Shown one piece after another: positions 48,833-54,579 of a DNA stretch of 54,579 nucleotides. Origin of the DNA: a virus; IMG/VR virus record IMGVR_UViG_3300047548_000110, positions 1 to 54,579 of that record; one strand, 5' to 3'. Every line of letters begins with the position of its first letter. Position 1 is the stretch's first letter. The notes below the pieces were generated by a model. That model searched no databases. It worked only from the letters and a program-made list of their open reading frames with translations, and had not been told where the DNA came from. Made by a program: the position numbers and the translations under genes.

Positions 48833-49018
48833 CTAATCTTTGCCAAACCCGCTAACGTATGGGATGCCCATCATCTCATCTCGATGGCGCAGAGCCTCAT
48901 GGTATTCGTCCAGCAATGCATGGGCCTCTTCCCATGCGCCATTATCTAATAGCATCACCTCCAACATGATGGCCAGCCGGTGGGCAAACCGATCCCCTAC
49001 ATCATCTGGCGTGTTCAT
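48833..49018 (-). CDS. small duplicated protein (paralogue of 53106-53288)
   Basis: 61 residues. 'DDVGDRFAHRLAIMLEVMLLD' and 'GIPYVSGFGKD' are shared nearly word for word with the protein at 53106-53288, 4 kb away. Helical, unknown function. Confidence 0.75.
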   Translation of the reverse strand: MNTPDDVGDRFAHRLAIMLEVMLLDNGAWEEAHALLDEYHEALRHRDEMMGIPYVSGFGKD

Positions 49019-49230
49019 TCCACGCCCTCGGCCTCTGCTGGGCTTGCACCCATCTTCTCAAGGGCTTTGTGTCCTTGCTTCCGGGTTTCCTCATAGACCT
49101 TTTGCAGATCGCAAATTGCATCCTGCAAGATGTCCATCTTCAGTATCCAATAGGCATCATTAAAATCTTTTGAGAATGCAATTTTTATCTCGTCGATACG
49201 GGGGTTGTATGTGACGCTGAATGCTCTCAT
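49015..49230 (-). CDS. small protein, unknown function
   Basis: 71 residues starting MRAFSVTYNPRIDEIKIAFS. Beta-hairpin then helices. Coupled on both sides by 4-base overlaps. Confidence 0.65.
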   Translation of the reverse strand: MRAFSVTYNPRIDEIKIAFSKDFNDAYWILKMDILQDAICDLQKVYEETRKQGHKALEKMGASPAEAEGVE

Positions 49231-49421
49231 GCTTTATTCTCCTTATGGTTGTTGATCTGGGTTATTCCTTGCGGCGCTGACGGGTAAACGCTCTGGCGCT
49301 GGTCAATGGTCAAATCGTTTGTGTAACGCAGCGCCCGAACGACTGCCGGGGTCAATGCAGTGAACTGCTTCGGGTTCGGCTGGTCTGGGCAAATCGTGAT
49401 GGTGTACGGTAATTTAGCCAT
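49227..49421 (-). CDS. small protein, unknown function
   Basis: 64 residues starting MAKLPYTITICPDQPNPKQF. RBS AAGGAGAACAACA. Not recognised. Confidence 0.65.
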   Translation of the reverse strand: MAKLPYTITICPDQPNPKQFTALTPAVVRALRYTNDLTIDQRQSVYPSAPQGITQINNHKENKA

Positions 49422-49731
49422 TGTTGTTCTCCTTAACTAAGTATCGAAGCTCTACCGTCTGTGCCGCCTCTCGCAGCTTTGATACGGTGGTCTTCTTCAT
49501 TACCTCAATAGCGATTGCCACAAAGGTTTCCAACTCCGCCCGCTCGTCATCCCCCCAGCCGATCAGACCGGCCACCGCTGACTGTAGGCGCTCATCTTTC
49601 AGCTTGGCAACACGCTCAACCAGATACTCCAGATCCTCCCTTGGAATAGCTGCTCGCTGCTGCAATATCTCCTGCATACGCCGCGCTTGGATAGCCACAA
49701 AGTCAGCATCAGGACGCAGTCGCTTAGGCAT
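49414..49731 (-). CDS. helical protein, unknown function
   Basis: 105 residues, helical ('EDLEYLVERVAKLKDERLQ', 'LETFVAIAIEVMKKT'). Not recognised. Confidence 0.65.
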   Translation of the reverse strand: MPKRLRPDADFVAIQARRMQEILQQRAAIPREDLEYLVERVAKLKDERLQSAVAGLIGWGDDERAELETFVAIAIEVMKKTTVSKLREAAQTVELRYLVKENNNG

Positions 49732-49957
49732 TCTTGGCTTTCAGTGCGGCTTCGATGGCGCGACAAAATGTGAGCAACCCAGAGTTTTCATCGCAAATGT
49801 CGCCACCCAACACTTCACTGATCTCCATGTCCGTCAGACCAACCCACTTACGTCTTGCCCGATAAACAGGCTCCCAAAACGGCAGGTTATGCGGCATCTG
49901 GCTAAACATCATCCGGCCTTCGTCATCCTCATATATCCAGCCAATTGGCTCATTCAT
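49724..49957 (-). CDS. small phage protein with GLTDxEI motif
   Basis: 77 residues from ATG 49957 (AATAGGAGAAGAACA before it). 'EPIGWIYEDDEGRMMF' and 'KWVGLTDMEISEVLGG', then 'CRAIEAALKAKN'. The GLTDxEI ... AIEAxLKxKN ending is shared with 50171-50560. Common in phages of Betaproteobacteria; unknown function. Confidence 0.7.
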   Translation of the reverse strand: MNEPIGWIYEDDEGRMMFSQMPHNLPFWEPVYRARRKWVGLTDMEISEVLGGDICDENSGLLTFCRAIEAALKAKNA

Positions 49958-49967
49958 TGTTCTTCTC

Positions 49968-50174
49968 CTATTGAACGTCACGAATAACTTTTTCTGGTAC
50001 TAGCCGTCCGTTTTTATCTTCTACACGGCAACCGCCTTTAATAGACCAATCACTTTTTCTGCCGCTGTCTTTCCATCTGACCGCGCAACCAGCCTCGTCT
50101 ACTGCAAATGCGCCCCACAAAATTGCAGCAAAAAACACGACTCCACCTAGCAAAATTATCAGCATGTCTTTCAT
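49968..50174 (-). CDS. small membrane-anchored phage protein
   Basis: 68 residues. N-terminal span 'MLIILLGGVVFFAAILWGAF', then 'GCAVRWKDSGRKSDWSIKGG' with two cysteines. A recurrent small prophage protein, probably periplasmic C-terminus. Function unknown. Confidence 0.7.
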   Translation of the reverse strand: MKDMLIILLGGVVFFAAILWGAFAVDEAGCAVRWKDSGRKSDWSIKGGCRVEDKNGRLVPEKVIRDVQ

Positions 50175-50560
50175 GTGTTCTTCTCCTTCAGCTTGGCTTC
50201 GATGGCTCGCGCAAAGTCTTGCGAACTGATGTATCTCTCGCCTTTGCGTTTCAAAGCAGTGATCTCGTCATCCGTCAGCCCCTGCCAGTTGCGCTGTGGT
50301 GGGGCGGTGTAGAGTGGAATGTTCCGATACTTACGGCCAAACGCGCTTTCTTGCGGAACTTCATAAATCGTTGCACCACCATCTTTACTGAACTCGCCTT
50401 GCCAATAACCAACCGGCTCCGGTTCAGGCTGCGCAAGTCGAGCGCGGAGGGCTTCGACTGTTTGCTTGCAGCGATCTATGTATGGCTGATCGTCGCTTAA
50501 TGCTGCTTGTAACGCATCCAGCACAGACTGCGCTTCCTCGCGGGTTAGTGTAATGGTCAT
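50171..50560 (-). CDS. modular accessory protein, MTITLTREEA family
   Basis: 129 residues from ATG 50560 (GTGAGGAAAATT). Modules: MTITLTREEAQSVLDALQ leader, 'ALSDDQPYIDRC', 'LRARLAQPEPEPVGYW', 'LYTAPPQRNWQGLTDDEI' and 'ARAIEAKLKEKN'. The same modules recur in 49724, 51006, 51583 and 52493, so this family has been shuffled here. Function unknown. Confidence 0.75.
   Translation of the reverse strand: MTITLTREEAQSVLDALQAALSDDQPYIDRCKQTVEALRARLAQPEPEPVGYWQGEFSKDGGATIYEVPQESAFGRKYRNIPLYTAPPQRNWQGLTDDEITALKRKGERYISSQDFARAIEAKLKEKNT
50513..50560 (-). repeat. duplicated 48-bp gene leader, copy A
   Basis: Nearly identical to 51351-51398 (about 42 of 48 bases), both spanning the first 16 codons of separate genes; a shorter copy lies at 50881-50909. 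Confidence 0.75.
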
Positions 50561-50568
50561 AATTTTCC

Positions 50569-50769
50569 TCACAAATCAGGGTCAATCCAAAACCCATCGC
50601 CAAAGATCAGCGGGATCGGGTCATATTCTTCGCCTTCGGCTTCCATTAACTGCTTTTGCAATGCAGTGCATTTGGCATGCAGTTCCGTCACTTTGGCGTA
50701 AGCCTCTTGGCCTTCTTCCATATATTTGTTGTGCAATTTTTTTAAGTCGTTAATTTCTTTTGGCGTCAT
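50569..50769 (-). CDS. small coiled-coil protein
   Basis: 66 residues, one long charged helix ('EEGQEAYAKVTELHAKCTAL') then 'YDPIPLIFGDGFWIDPD'. Not recognised. Confidence 0.65.
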   Translation of the reverse strand: MTPKEINDLKKLHNKYMEEGQEAYAKVTELHAKCTALQKQLMEAEGEEYDPIPLIFGDGFWIDPDL

Positions 50770-50909
50770 TGTTGTTTCTCCTCATCTCCAAAATCCATAT
50801 CAGCAGGGTGCGGCACATCGTCATGCACAATCACGCCATCTTCTTCAGGCAAAAACTTTCCGCAGATAACGCAGTAGTAACCTTCCGCGCGGGTTAGTGT
50901 GATCGTCAT
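50766..50909 (-). CDS. 47-residue protein with borrowed MTITLTR leader and CxxC
   Basis: From ATG 50909 (GGAGGAAACCAA). MTITLTRAEGYYCVICGKFL: the leader module of 50171/51006 joined to a short zinc-finger-like piece (Cys13-x2-Cys16, later His residues). It looks like a recombinant of duplicated pieces. Confidence 0.65.
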   Translation of the reverse strand: MTITLTRAEGYYCVICGKFLPEEDGVIVHDDVPHPADMDFGDEEKQQ

Positions 50910-51013
50910 TTGGTTTCCTCCATTGCCCACCGTTTCAGTTGTAGCATCTTGCGTATGTACCAGTTGATCCATTTGTTCTCGTAAATCTTTATCTTGCTCA
51001 CGTTGTTAGTCAT
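50906..51013 (-). CDS. 35-residue basic peptide
   Basis: Starts MTNNVSKIKIYENKWINWY, with AGGAGAACAACA before the ATG. Basic, aromatic. Its stop overlaps the next ATG, so it is probably translated. Confidence 0.55.
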   Translation of the reverse strand: MTNNVSKIKIYENKWINWYIRKMLQLKRWAMEETK

Positions 51014-51398
51014 TGTTGTTCTCCTGATTTACGTTCTCGTCCAGCCACGCCTGAACCTCGGTGCCGCTCCACATCTTGCGTAGCATCGTCGGAAACTGCA
51101 CTCGTTCGCGTTGTGGTGGGGCGGTATTAATCCCGCACAATTTTGGCTTATCAATGCAATTAACGCCCCCTTTTCCTAAGCAGTAATAGCCACACACAGG
51201 ACAGCTTTCTTCTGTGTATTTTTTCTCTTCCGGTTCAGGTGCGCTAAGTCGGGCGCTGAGGGTTTCGATTGCGGAACGCATCATGGCAAAAGCTTCCTTT
51301 GGGCCAACGCGACCCGGCATCATGTGATAGTCACCATGTGCCTGCTGCATCGCATCCAGCACCTGCTGCGCTTCCTCGCGGGTTAGTGTGATGGTCAT
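51006..51398 (-). CDS. modular accessory protein with CxxC, MTITLTREEA family
   Basis: 130 residues. MTITLTREEAQQVLDAMQ leader, 'IETLSARLSAPEPEEKKYTE', a Cys-rich segment 'SCPVCGYYCLGKGGVNC', 'NTAPPQRERVQF'. Same architecture as 50171 with a zinc-finger-like centre. Confidence 0.7.
   Translation of the reverse strand: MTITLTREEAQQVLDAMQQAHGDYHMMPGRVGPKEAFAMMRSAIETLSARLSAPEPEEKKYTEESCPVCGYYCLGKGGVNCIDKPKLCGINTAPPQRERVQFPTMLRKMWSGTEVQAWLDENVNQENNND
51351..51398 (-). repeat. duplicated 48-bp gene leader, copy C
   Basis: Second copy of the leader at 50513-50560. Confidence 0.75.
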
Positions 51399-51401
51399 TT
51401 A

Positions 51402-51590
51402 TTAATCCTCTAGGTTTTGCTGCCAATAATGCAGCTTTGTCATTTCTAACACCCCCATAACTGTTGCTATGGTCATGTGGTCGTACTTCTCTGCATTTAT
51501 AACAGCGCGTAATTCATCCATCAAATCTGCGCCCATTGCTTTTTGGTCTGACGAAGGGATTACTTTCAGTACAGCTTTCTTATCAGTCAT
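51402..51590 (-). CDS. small protein, unknown function
   Basis: 62 residues from ATG 51590 (GGGGAAACAACA). Helical 'MGADLMDELRAVINAEKYDH'. Not recognised. Confidence 0.65.
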   Translation of the reverse strand: MTDKKAVLKVIPSSDQKAMGADLMDELRAVINAEKYDHMTIATVMGVLEMTKLHYWQQNLED

Positions 51591-51921
51591 TGTTGTTTCC
51601 CCGCATTGTTTTAGCAATTAGATAAAGACATTTTTGCGCTGCATTAGTAAGCGACATCCCCTCGTTGCGCTCATGTATTAACGACAATTTAGCTACGCCT
51701 TGAGTAACCCGTACATTGCCTATCCAAACTGTGCAACCAGCGTATGCCACTGGTTCAGGTTCAGGTGCGCTAAGTCGGGCGCGAAGGGTTTCAAGTGCCT
51801 TAGCTACAAGTTTATGATCGTATTGATCTACAATTTGCTCATGTTCCCCGTCGTAAACCCAAGTTTCATCGCAACTATTTAGCGCATCCAGTACCTGCTG
51901 CAATAGCTCTCTGTCAGTCAT
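51583..51921 (-). CDS. modular accessory protein, LRARLSAPEPEP family
   Basis: 112 residues. 'ELLQQVLDALNSCDETWVYD' and 'ALETLRARLSAPEPEPVAY' are family modules; the C-terminal part ('CTVWIGNVRVTQGVAKLSLI') is distinct. Unknown function. Confidence 0.7.
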   Translation of the reverse strand: MTDRELLQQVLDALNSCDETWVYDGEHEQIVDQYDHKLVAKALETLRARLSAPEPEPVAYAGCTVWIGNVRVTQGVAKLSLIHERNEGMSLTNAAQKCLYLIAKTMRGNNND

Positions 51922-52271
51922 TCCATCCCCTTTCCAATCTCAGCCGCAGCCCTGACAATTGCCCTGCGCGTGGCGGCGTATGGATCATCTCCCTTGATTT
52001 CTCCCGAAGGTACTGTTTGCTCTGCATTGTCAACAACAACGTTTGCCAACGGTACGCCTTCTGCTTGAGTCCATGAATGAAATACAAACAAGTTGCACTT
52101 AACCATCAACTCAAACGCTTGACTGCTTTTTTGAAGCGGATCCCATCGCACCAAACTAGCAAACCCGCCGCCTACATAAGGAACAAACCACCCATCATCC
52201 GTTTCATCCCATCCACCCGTCATCCCCGCCGCCTTCGCTGCAAGTTCTAATAGCTCTCTGTCGTTATTCAT
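51918..52271 (-). CDS. phage ABA-sandwich-like protein
   Basis: 117 residues. 'ELLELAAKAAGM', 'WDPLQKSSQAFELMVKCNLF' and ending 'DPYAATRRAIVRAAAEIGKG', a signature I associate with the phage ABA sandwich family, widespread in prophages and of unknown role. Confidence 0.7.
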   Translation of the reverse strand: MNNDRELLELAAKAAGMTGGWDETDDGWFVPYVGGGFASLVRWDPLQKSSQAFELMVKCNLFVFHSWTQAEGVPLANVVVDNAEQTVPSGEIKGDDPYAATRRAIVRAAAEIGKGME

Positions 52272-52280
52272 TTTGTTTCC

Positions 52281-52496
52281 TCACAGTACGATGGTGTACA
52301 AACGAACTGGCTTTGATTTATCCAAGTTGCCCATTCCGTTAAGCAATTTAATCAATTCGTTTTTGTCTTGATGTGTGTAAGCGTAAGGGGTGCTTGAGTA
52401 TTCAAAGAAATACACGCCAACATAAACGCATTGACGGACGGTTTCAAAGTTCTTGATTTCTCCAGCATCTTCTATTTTTATTGTGTCGTTATTCAT
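52281..52496 (-). CDS. small protein, unknown function
   Basis: 71 residues from ATG 52496 (GGAGGGGAA before it). Beta-rich 'CVYVGVYFFEYSSTPYAYTH'. Not recognised. Confidence 0.65.
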   Translation of the reverse strand: MNNDTIKIEDAGEIKNFETVRQCVYVGVYFFEYSSTPYAYTHQDKNELIKLLNGMGNLDKSKPVRLYTIVL

Positions 52497-52705
52497 TTCC
52501 CCTCCGCTTTGGCAAGTGCTGCTTTGCATCTTTCAATGTAAGGCTGGTCATCGCTTAATGCTGCTTTCACGGCCTCCACCAACTCCGCATTCAGCGCATC
52601 CAGTCGGCGTAGTTCTTTTGCCGCGCTCCATGCCCGGGTTTGAAAGTCCAACGTTTTATCAAGCTCATCAGCCAGCCACAGTGCTTCGGATTGTTTGTCA
52701 GTCAT
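52493..52705 (-). CDS. small helical protein with ALSDDQPYI module
   Basis: 70 residues. MTDKQSEALWLADELDKTLD start, 'AALSDDQPYIERCKAAL' shared with 50171-50560. Looks like a shortened member of a common phage coiled-coil family. Confidence 0.7.
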   Translation of the reverse strand: MTDKQSEALWLADELDKTLDFQTRAWSAAKELRRLDALNAELVEAVKAALSDDQPYIERCKAALAKAEGK

Positions 52706-52880
52706 CGTCCTTCACCTCCCAAATAGTTGTAAACCCCGGCGGCATCAGCGCATCAGGATTGCACTCACACGGCATACCTGCGCCATCACAGAAAATGCAG
52801 TTGTGTGCCTCTTTGTTCGGATGGTTCTCGCACACCCACAGCGTGCCGTTGCAGTTGGGGCACGGTTGTTTGTCAGTCAT
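52698..52880 (-). CDS. zinc-finger-like small protein
   Basis: 60 residues with Cys-x2-Cys (CPNCNGT), 'WVCENHP', Cys-x2-Cys (CIFCDGAG) and 'MPCECNP': a DnaJ-type CxxCxG pattern that should bind zinc. Unknown function. Confidence 0.75.
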   Translation of the reverse strand: MTDKQPCPNCNGTLWVCENHPNKEAHNCIFCDGAGMPCECNPDALMPPGFTTIWEVKDDD

Positions 52881-53104
52881 GATGCGTATCCATCCATAAT
52901 GAACTTGTTCTTGGCTTCTTCTAGCGCACCGATAATTACCAACCTATCTGGCGCGGTTGAAGTCAGGATTTTGAATTGCCCTTTGTCCTTCCAAAAAGAC
53001 AGCACAATTACGGTGTCAGGTTCTTGGTCAATGGCTTCGTTCAATGTGATCTTTGCCTGTACCTTGTGGTGGTCAGGGATGGTTAGCGTTTTTAGTTTGC
53101 TCAT
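52877..53104 (-). CDS. small protein, unknown function
   Basis: 75 residues from ATG 53104 (AAAGGATTGAT). 'PDTVIVLSFWKDKGQFKILT' then helix. Not recognised. Confidence 0.65.
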   Translation of the reverse strand: MSKLKTLTIPDHHKVQAKITLNEAIDQEPDTVIVLSFWKDKGQFKILTSTAPDRLVIIGALEEAKNKFIMDGYAS

Positions 53105-53105
53105 A

Positions 53106-53288
53106 TCAATCCTTTCCAAAGCCGCTGACGTAAGGAATTCCAAGCGCCTGATCGCGATCAAATAATGCTTGCCGGTACTCATCAAGCAGGGCGCAGGCAT
53201 CGTTGTATGTGCCCGTCGGGTCAAGCAGGGCGCACTCCAACATCACCGCAAGCCTGTGTGCAAATCGGTCGCCAACATCGTCGATCAT
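53106..53288 (-). CDS. small duplicated protein (paralogue of 48833-49018)
   Basis: 60 residues from ATG 53288 (ATGA overlap with preceding stop). 'DDVGDRFAHRLAVMLECALLD' and 'GIPYVSGFGKD' as in the copy at 48833. Confidence 0.75.
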   Translation of the reverse strand: MIDDVGDRFAHRLAVMLECALLDPTGTYNDACALLDEYRQALFDRDQALGIPYVSGFGKD

Positions 53289-53476
53289 AGCTTGCGCCCC
53301 CTGACTAGCCTGCAACGCTCACGCTCTTCTGGCGTGAAGTCCGGGCTGATCTCAGCAACAGCACAAAGCCTGTGCGGCTTGGGCGGGTACTTGGCCAACA
53401 GATACACAATCGTCCCAGTGAAGAAAACGACCCCGGCTATGTGGGCAAAGACCAGCGCATTGAGAGCCTTATTCAT
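53285..53476 (-). CDS. small membrane protein
   Basis: 63 residues. One span (ALVFAHIAGVVFFTGTIVYLL) followed by a short soluble tail with two cysteines. Unknown function. Confidence 0.65.
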   Translation of the reverse strand: MNKALNALVFAHIAGVVFFTGTIVYLLAKYPPKPHRLCAVAEISPDFTPEERERCRLVRGRKL

Positions 53477-53678
53477 GCTCCACCTCCACGGTTATGCGGT
53501 AGCGTTTCATATGCTTGTCGGTAACGTGCATGATCTTTTTTGTGGTGGCCAACGACCCATCCTCATGTAGATCGTATTTCATGCGCGTAACGCTCCTGAG
53601 CAACTGATGCTCATCAACATCATTGGCGAGCAGGTTGTCGCGGATCAGCGTCATGATGTAGTCGCAGTATTCAAGCAT
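53469..53678 (-). CDS. small protein, unknown function
   Basis: 69 residues, helical then beta ('MKRYRITVEVEHE'). Not recognised. Confidence 0.6.
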   Translation of the reverse strand: MLEYCDYIMTLIRDNLLANDVDEHQLLRSVTRMKYDLHEDGSLATTKKIMHVTDKHMKRYRITVEVEHE

Positions 53679-53994
53679 TGTTCTCTCCTGTTGCCTTGGC
53701 GATAGCTTTTCTAGCCCCTTCTACTGCCTTTACCAAATCCGATATTTCTGATGATGTGTCTGGGTAATCACTAGCTTTACGCATTACAGAATCAAACTTA
53801 ATTAATGCCACCAACAGATCAGGCGCGGCGGCAATTAAATAAGCGTTAGCTTTATCTTCCTCACGACTGCGTAGACTATCAAGTGGCGCAGCGAATTTAT
53901 CCCAAATCAACGCAACGTCTGATCGTTGTGTAGACACGCCTATACCGTGATCGTGAAAAAATGGAGTCCAAGGCCCCGGGGTATGCTTATTCAT
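53671..53994 (-). CDS. HTPGPW-family phage protein
   Basis: 107 residues from ATG 53994. Opens MNKHTPGPWTPFFHDHG, the hallmark of a very widespread phage family, with 'DKANAYLIAAAPDLLVALIK' and 'GARKAIAKATGE'. Function unknown. Confidence 0.85.
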   Translation of the reverse strand: MNKHTPGPWTPFFHDHGIGVSTQRSDVALIWDKFAAPLDSLRSREEDKANAYLIAAAPDLLVALIKFDSVMRKASDYPDTSSEISDLVKAVEGARKAIAKATGENNA

Positions 53995-54118
53995 CGTCAC
54001 TCTCCCGCTCGTAACGTGCGTCGAACATAGCGTCCAGACGGGCTTCCTCGCGGCGCTCATACTTCCAATCAACATCTTTTGCCCAATCTGGCAAAGAAAC
54101 TGGCGTTGTATTTTCCAT
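53987..54118 (-). CDS. 43-residue acidic protein
   Basis: From ATG 54118 (GGAAAACTGATC). 'DWAKDVDWKYERREEARLDA' helix. Follows a terminator. Not recognised. Confidence 0.55.
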   Translation of the reverse strand: MENTTPVSLPDWAKDVDWKYERREEARLDAMFDARYERESDDE

Positions 54119-54131
54119 GATCAGTTTTCCG

Positions 54132-54154
54132 AAAAAGCCCGGATTGCTCCGGGC
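54132..54154 (-). terminator. leftward terminator after the first array gene
   Basis: Minus strand GCCCGGA-GCAA-TCCGGGC, then TTTTT (54132-54136). Lies between 54162-54470 and 53987-54118, so only part of the transcription continues. Confidence 0.75.
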
Positions 54155-54161
54155 GGGTTGA

Positions 54162-54470
54162 TTAGAAGTTGTAGTCGTAAAACTTGACCGGCTCGTCGCC
54201 AAGCGCAAAACGGCGACCGTGAGCATCTTTCCAGCCATTCTTGCCGAGACGGATGCGGAACACGCGACCCTGCTCGTTCGGGGTTATGAACCAATTCTGG
54301 TCGCGCTGGTTAGAGCAATGAGCCGAGAAGCCGCCAACGTGGAACTCCAGCTTGACCGATTCGTCGCGCTCGCAATGCATTTCGCGAACTTCGAGAGTCT
54401 TGTCGCTGACAACACGGATAACTTCATATGGGTCAATGTCGCTGTAGCCGAGGTGGTTTGCATATTTCAT
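54162..54470 (-). CDS. conserved phage/plasmid protein, unknown function
   Basis: 102 residues from ATG 54470 (AAGGAGCGAATC). 'VKLEFHVGGFSAHCSNQRDQ' and 'GRVFRIRLGKNGWKDA' form a recurrent small protein in phages and plasmids. First gene after the right-end promoter; with its own terminator it may be the most abundant early product. Confidence 0.75.
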   Translation of the reverse strand: MKYANHLGYSDIDPYEVIRVVSDKTLEVREMHCERDESVKLEFHVGGFSAHCSNQRDQNWFITPNEQGRVFRIRLGKNGWKDAHGRRFALGDEPVKFYDYNF

Positions 54471-54507
54471 GATTCGCTCCTTATTCAATGTCCTGCGAAG
54501 TGCAGTG

Positions 54508-54542
54508 ATGTAATCTTAGGTTAAACGATTGGGGGTCGTCAA
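54508..54542 (-). promoter_or_regulatory. leftward promoter at the right end
   Basis: Minus strand TTGACG (54537-54542), 18 bases, TAAGAT (54513-54518); TTACAT follows at 54508-54513. The preceding DNA (54543-54579) is very AT-rich. Confidence 0.55.
54511..54523. promoter_or_regulatory. candidate Cro-family operator
   Basis: TAATCTTAGGTTA matches TAAnCTnAGnTTA completely and covers the -10 of the right-end promoter. Confidence 0.55.
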
Positions 54543-54579
54543 CCCCTTTTTGCAAATATTTTTAATTTATTTTTATGGG

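Noticed and set aside
1-54579. CRISPR array, rRNA or insertion sequence
   Set aside because: No regularly spaced repeats, no rRNA-like sequence, and no transposase text on either strand.
1-54579. Circularly closed genome
   Set aside because: Joining the ends would truncate the DUF2303 frame in AT-rich non-coding DNA, so the ends are probably not neighbours.

Overview
The window is a 54.6 kb stretch of a double-stranded DNA phage. The head and neck genes (Sf6-type small terminase, large terminase, large portal, scaffold, HK97-fold capsid, SU10/P22-type adaptors, gp10-like plug) and the very large internal virion proteins point to a short-tailed, podovirus-like virion; I see no tape measure, tail tube or sheath gene. 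The replication and small accessory genes look like those of phages of Gram-negative proteobacteria, most likely Betaproteobacteria. A nested Rz/Rz1 spanin pair proves an outer membrane. Host genus is an inference only. No integrase, RNA polymerase or DNA polymerase gene is visible. The ends do not join into a circle: the DUF2303 gene at position 1 would stop after about 13 foreign residues if closed onto the right end, so this is a linear piece.

Layout. (1) 1-2471, leftward operon of small early genes from a promoter at about 2545, including DUF2303 and an Acb2/Tad1-like putative anti-defence protein. (2) 2567-6824, leftward replication operon: Cro-like regulator, a branched terminator-like RNA element, an O/DnaT-like initiator carrying candidate origin iterons, a DnaB-type helicase, RusA resolvase, a small HTH protein, a hidden zinc-ribbon gene and a Ref-like nuclease. 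(3) 6935-10387, the only rightward operon: small membrane proteins, an SSB-like protein, an HTH regulator, a secreted protein and a PD-(D/E)XK exonuclease. (4) 10443-48830, the long leftward late operon ending at a strong terminator at 10386-10414. In transcription order it carries tRNA-Tyr, accessory genes, a GIY-YIG endonuclease, TerS, TerL, portal, a GroES-like protein, scaffold, capsid, decoration proteins, fibres, glycine-doublet proteins, neck proteins, the lysis cassette (with holin, spanins, muramidase), an adaptor, a gp10-like plug, an acyl carrier protein with a beta-ketoacyl synthase, and internal virion proteins. (5) 48833-54488, a leftward array of about 18 tiny genes, several of them visibly duplicated or recombined from shared modules.

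Regulation. A 13-bp inverted repeat (consensus TAAnCTnAGnTTA) lies inside three early promoters (about 2530, 6889 and 54517), with a weaker copy in the promoter ahead of the tRNA and packaging genes (about 48812). The Cro-like protein at 6621-6824 is the obvious candidate to bind them.

Most interesting: the translationally coupled ACP plus ketosynthase pair (19966-21365) in the virion operon, with all catalytic residues intact; and a recurring [Y/F]xxGGx[V/A/S] motif in at least six late proteins.
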